DNA from: Acanthaster planci
Lineage: Eukaryota; Echinodermata; Asteroidea; Valvatida; Acanthasteridae
Assembly (NCBI RefSeq): GCF_001949145.1
Contig: NW_019091777.1
Location: 5,255-15,595 of the forward strand
Length of the DNA: 10,341 bases
Reading direction: 5' to 3'
In this document: positions 7,665 to 10,341 of the stretch, piece by piece
Numbering within the stretch: position 1 is the stretch's first letter
Layout: each line of letters opens with the position of its first letter
The notes under the pieces: generated by a model
Databases searched by the model: none
What the model saw: the letters and a program-made list of their open reading frames with translations, nothing else
Told to the model about the DNA's origin: nothing
Program-made: the position numbers and the translations under genes

Positions 7665-7692
7665 AAAACCAAGAGGAATTCCTCCTGGTTTT
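7665..7692. repeat. 28-bp near-perfect palindrome
   Basis: The left arm AAAACCAAGAGGAA (7665-7678) pairs with the right arm TTCCTCCTGGTTTT (7679-7692) with 13 of 14 pairs and no spacer. GGAATTCC forms the centre. Palindromes of this length are unexpected by chance in 10 kb. It may be the joined arms of a foldback element or a dimeric protein-binding site. Confidence 0.65.
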
Positions 7693-7770
7693 GATCATGA
7701 TGATGTGCAATCTATTTTTGTGACGACGTATAGCGGACCTTAGATTCATCGGAGATAGTTAGAATCTTTT

Positions 7771-7787
7771 GGTCTGGAACCCAGACT
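7771..7787. repeat. Short hairpin GTCTGG-AAC-CCAGAC
   Basis: GTCTGG (7772-7777) and CCAGAC (7781-7786) pair perfectly around AAC. CCAGAC also occurs at 7633-7638 and CCAGTCTA at 7653-7660, on the other side of the 28-bp palindrome. The roughly 160-bp interval 7629-7788 may therefore be one decayed foldback or MITE-like element, but I see no clear terminal repeats or target duplication. Confidence 0.4.
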
Positions 7788-7799
7788 ACAACTTGTGCT

Positions 7800-8480
7800 G
7801 ACTTTTCACAGTAGAAGTAGGGAACCAGTTTTGTTCATGCATGATGGTTTCACACGTGATTCGTGATGCAACATGACGAATAACAATGCAACACCTGGAA
7901 TCAAAGTGCTTTTCTTTTGGAAACATTTTTGTTGGAACTTTAGGCAGACACTTGGTAGTTTTAGAGCAGAATGTAGCGTCTGAAAATTGGGCATATGGAC
8001 ATGAAGTGTGGCAAAGATTTCGGACACAATTTTTTCCCGTCCTGGCGCGGGTCGGCCGCTAACATGCAGCCGAGTAACGTTAGGCCTTACTGCCGGTAGA
8101 AGGTATGGTGTACGATAACCCATCCAAACCAATTTCCGGAGAGAAGAAATTATCCTTACCACTTGTATTTATGGTTTATGACATTGACAAAATTATTGCA
8201 ATCCAAAATCAGAAATGATTCTCAGTCACAGATATTTTCCATTCTGTTTCACTCTTCAAGTAGACCTAGGCCAACATTTATAAAATCTGAGATTTAAGTT
8301 GCAACTTTTTTTCCTAAATTTAAGTTTTCTTTTAGTCCATAGGCCTAATTGGTACCCTTCCATTTAAAAATTGTTGAAATTATTTGTCATTTATAAATCT
8401 TGTCAAATAAATGTAACTTAAGGATCCCCATATTAGCTCATTAGAAAGCTGCTAAAGTTTGTGGCCCTTGAGTGGACTAC
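7800..8480. other. No recognisable gene
   Basis: A minus-strand frame (8162 to 7806, 118 codons, GTG start; first ATG about 13 codons in) has a CpG-rich middle around 8036-8105 and one CACGTG at 7853-7858. GTG|GTAAGG near 8159 on the minus strand and TTTTCAG near 7980 resemble donor and acceptor sites. I recognise no domain. Positions 8160-8480 are plain AT-rich sequence with TAGGCCTA-like words at 8263 and 8338. Confidence 0.35.
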
Positions 8481-8489
8481 CCCCCCCCC
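8480..8489 (+). repeat. Ten-base C run at the retrotransposon breakpoint
   Basis: The homopolymer lies exactly where reverse-transcriptase similarity ends. It may mark a deletion or rearrangement junction, or an expansion of a G-rich codon run in the element. Confidence 0.5.
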
Positions 8490-8760
8490 AAGGCCAGCCT
8501 CAAACTGGACCCCTGTGGCACTCCACTAACAATACAAAATGGGTTGGAGAATTCCTTATTAACACAAACTCATCTCCGCTTAGATAAGTAACTCGTAAAA
8601 CAATTAATTGCAATTTCAGAACATCCAAGTGACTTCAATTTACGAAGTAAAATGTATTATGATTTACCAAATCAAACACTTTACGGAGGTTGATAAATGC
8701 TACACCATAAAGTAATAAAGATGGTTTATTCCAATCAAGCAGTTCTCTAAGTGACAACTA
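8490..8760 (-). pseudogene. Fossil of a non-LTR retrotransposon reverse transcriptase
   Basis: Reading leftwards, codons at 8697-8656 give FINLRKVFDLVNHN. This matches reverse-transcriptase motif A of LINE elements (F-[IV]-D-x-x-K-A-F-D-x-V-x-H). A second frame then gives LLRKLKSLGC, a segment ending in FTSYLSKRR, and finally SGVPQGSS (8527-8504), the motif B box. About 57 codons separate the motif A start from motif B, as in typical LINEs. Damage is clear. One base is missing in a T run near 8650, shifting the frame. A TGA stop lies at 8570-8572. The catalytic Asp of motif A reads Asn (AAC), and the usual Ala is Val. Similarity fades left of about 8490 at a ten-base C run, so the YxDD-type motif C box and the rest of the element are absent. 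Upstream similarity is lost by about 8760. The clade (Jockey, CR1 or RTE-like) cannot be fixed from this piece. It is non-functional. Confidence 0.85.
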
Positions 8761-9194
8761 AAATAAAAGATCTCATGAAAATGCTATGGCAACATTTTGA
8801 AATGTGTGTAAATTACCATCCAGGTGAAAAGAATAAACAATATTACTGCAAGTAAGTGACCACTACTACTTAATGAATGTGGACAAATCTGTAATGTCCG
8901 TAACACTACAAATGTAATGTCTGTCACAATCATGGCTCCGGAGGGTGTATGTTTCATCTGTTTCACTAAATTCAACTTTATTATAATTTAACATTTCAAT
9001 CTGTAGGTAGATTGGTCTGTGTGCTTAAACTTACAGACTTTTCAATGAATGTAAAGGCATGCAAAAAGTTGTGTCCAAAACTGTAACGTCTGTAACAGCT
9101 AACACAATATGCAGTAAAAAGCTTTCACACGGTTTATACTTTAGGGTCACTTGTTTATGATTCCATTTTAAGAGTTGGGAATAAAACAGCTGTG
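8761..9194. repeat. Gene-free stretch with three copies of a 14-base word
   Basis: The word GTAA(T/C)GTC(T/C)GT(A/C)AC occurs at 8891-8904, 8914-8927 and 9083-9096, each with one to three changes from the others. AATGAATGT precedes the first and third copies (8873 and 9045 regions), suggesting a diverged duplication of about 170 bp. Minus-strand frames of 63 codons here are partly hydrophobic but show no domain. Confidence 0.45.
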
Positions 9195-9545
9195 CTATCC
9201 TAATGACCTTTCGAAGTTGCAAAATTTTCTGAAATGTAATAGGACCCTCTTCTGGTCACTCACAGGCCTGAGGGGCACATAGTCGTTCACTAGTGACCGA
9301 ATTATGCCAGTCCCCATGTGTTTTGTAACACACCTATGTCCAAAAATAGAGAAATTAAACTTTTCAGTGTAGTTAATTGTGAATCTTTCCCAAGAACTAT
9401 TTTCCCGATTTCTTCCTCGGTAACAAGGGTAAATCGAGGTTTTCGTGGCAGCAGTATTATGATCCGCGTCAGACACCACCACCTTAAGTTGGATAATGAG
9501 ATTTGACAATCTGGTAAGAGGGTGCCATTACCAGTTAAAATTGTT
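9195..9545 (-). other. Two overlapping minus-strand open frames, unassigned
   Basis: Frames of 104 codons (9509 to 9195) and 93 codons (9583 to 9302) overlap in different registers. Neither shows a motif I recognise. Two long overlapping frames in a moderately GC-balanced block may be a decayed coding or mobile-element sequence that has shifted frame, but this is not established. GGTCACT (9254-9260) and AGTGACC (9292-9298) form a short inverted repeat within it. Confidence 0.2.
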
Positions 9546-9631
9546 TGAACATTACGCTTGTGCTGTCTTGACACGCATTCCAATTGGAATCTATACTTCG
9601 AACATTACGCGTGGGCGCTGTCTTGATGCAC
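9546..9631 (+). repeat. Tandem duplication of about 53 bp with a central palindrome
   Basis: GAACATTACGC is followed by a GTGCTGTCTTGACACGCA-like stretch at 9547-9576 and again at 9600-9631, with a few substitutions and a two-base length difference. Between the copies lies ATTCCAATTGGAAT (9577-9590), a perfect 14-base palindrome. Confidence 0.65.
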
Positions 9632-9636
9632 AAATT

Positions 9637-9986
9637 ACTTTTATTACATGAGATACCCCCATCTCTACCCTTTCAAATGTTGGGGGTTGTGAATGGATGT
9701 GAACACATGTACAAATGTAACTGCCCCTTTTTGAAATATCAGTGTGTCCTGAATAGAAACAACTTGACAGCTGGTCTCAGAATTTTGTAGGGGAAGGGCA
9801 TAAACAAATCTAAATATAATTCCTCTTTGAGAATTTAAGGGCAATTGAATAAAAAAAAAGTGACATATCCCTCCCTTTTTTCAAGAGGGTCGTGAAAAGA
9901 TCCAAATACATGGGGGCCCCATTTTTGCATTTTAGGAGTAGTGAGTGGATCTAAATACATGTGAACCTCCCCTTTCTGAATTTTAG
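9637..9986 (+). repeat. Decayed tandem array of units of about 48 bp
   Basis: Units end in a GAATTTTAG-like word. I place units at about 9683-9742 (with a small insertion), 9743-9790, 9791-9839, 9840-9887, 9888-9935 and 9936-9986, after a poorer copy at 9637-9682. The approximate consensus is a GTGAATAGATC head, an AAATACATG middle, a CCTCCCCTTTTT segment and the GAATTTTAG end. The last two units are the most alike. The next unit begins at 9987 (TGGTTATGAG) and breaks off where the 18-bp minisatellite starts. Confidence 0.6.
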
Positions 9987-10341
9987 ATGGTTATGAGCAG
10001 CAGCTGAGGAAGTCAAAGCAGGCGAGGGAGTCAAAGCAGGCGAGGGAGTCAAAGCAGGCAAGGAAGTCGCAGCAGGAAAGTGAGTCGGAGCAGGAGAGTG
10101 AGTTGGAGCAGGCGAAAGGGTCGCGGCAGCTGAGGAAGTCAAAGCAGGCGAGGGAGTCAAAGCAGGCGAGGGAGTCAAAGCAGGCAAGGAAGTCGCAGCA
10201 GGAGAGTGAGTCGGAGCAGGAGAGGGAGTTGGAGCAGGCGAAAGGGTCGCGGCAGCTGAGGAAGTCAAAGCAGGCGAGGGAGTCAAAGCAGGCGAGGGAG
10301 TCAAAGCAGGCGAGGGAGTCAAAGCAGGCGAGGGAGTCAGA
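9951..10341 (-). other. Open frame through the minisatellite (Pro/Ala/Ser/Thr repeats)
   Basis: Because 18 is a multiple of three, the minus strand stays open from the window edge to a TAG at 9951-9953. It would encode hexapeptide repeats such as TPSPAL, TSSAAA and TLSPAP, a composition like mucin-type O-glycosylated stalks. There is no start codon in view; the leftmost possible start is TTG within a repeat. However, the plus strand is also open in one frame from 9980 to the edge, coding Lys/Arg/Gln/Glu/Ser-rich repeats. The two differences between the first two 126-bp units both change the minus-strand peptide (His/Pro and Phe/Ser). Coding is therefore possible but unsupported. Confidence 0.2.
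10001..10341 (+). repeat. 18-bp minisatellite in 126-bp higher-order units
   Basis: From 10008 the sequence is an unbroken run of 18-base monomers, typified by GGGAGTCAAAGCAGGCGA: eighteen full copies and a partial one at the window end. CAGCTGAGGA recurs at 10001, 10127 and 10253, so seven monomers form a 126-bp higher-order unit. The first two higher-order units differ at only two of 126 positions, while monomers within a unit differ much more. The third unit departs from the pattern, with four near-identical GGGAGTC-type copies in a row. Near the window edge GTCAGA replaces GTCAAA, and the array probably continues. Low divergence between units means recent expansion or homogenisation. Confidence 0.95.

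Noticed and set aside
7433-7666. Plus-strand open frame across the TA tract
   Set aside because: It translates the TA microsatellite and has an I/Y/N-rich composition typical of chance frames in AT-rich DNA.
9254-9298. GGTCACT/AGTGACC as transposon terminal inverted repeats
   Set aside because: Only seven bases long with a 31-base interval; no target duplication or known terminus.
10001-10341. CRISPR array
   Set aside because: The 18-bp units are directly abutting without unique spacers, and the context is eukaryotic.
9951-10341. Firm call of a mucin-type gene on the minus strand
   Set aside because: The opposite strand is equally open, differences between repeat units are not biased to silent positions, and no start codon or flanking exon is visible.

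Overview
This window looks like nuclear, non-coding or repeat-rich DNA from an animal. It is moderately AT-rich and has no bacterial-style gene packing. No open frame exceeds about 150 codons, and none is recognisable as an intact gene. It carries tandem satellites, a dead non-LTR retrotransposon fragment, long homopolymers, spliceosomal-type donor sequences and CpG-rich promoter-like islands. Recurrent TAGGCCTA-like words (5389, 8263, 8338) are, in my experience, common in echinoderm and other marine deuterostome genomes. I infer a marine invertebrate deuterostome, but the taxon is not proven.

Layout. Positions 1-1070 hold a decayed satellite in which four related monomer types (A, B, C, D; about 75-130 bp) recur in the same order with a higher-order period of about 440 bp. 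Positions 1071-2930 show no recognisable gene. Positions 2931-3420 are a CpG-rich island with CRE-type (TGACG) and E-box (CACGTG) motifs, followed by a strong splice donor at 3534, and may be a promoter or first exon. A 29-bp piece of the satellite reappears at 3870. A small GC-rich block with short direct repeats lies at 4795-4955. A block open on both strands (5848-6107) runs into more decayed satellite-like sequence (6108-6435), then a possible hAT-type transposon end (to 6713). A second promoter-like cluster (CRE, E-box, inverted CCAAT) sits at 7209-7239. A 28-bp near-perfect palindrome is at 7665-7692.

The clearest protein fossil is at 8490-8760 on the minus strand. It is the finger/palm part of a non-LTR (LINE) reverse transcriptase, with a frameshift, a stop codon and a changed catalytic residue. 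From about 9637 to the window end, a tandem array with units of about 48 bp runs directly into an 18-bp minisatellite. That minisatellite is itself organised in 126-bp (7 x 18) higher-order units and continues to the edge.

I see no operon, no rRNA, no convincing tRNA and no CRISPR array. The most interesting material is the two independent higher-order repeat systems and the clusters of CRE and E-box motifs. I found no evidence for a multi-gene functional system.
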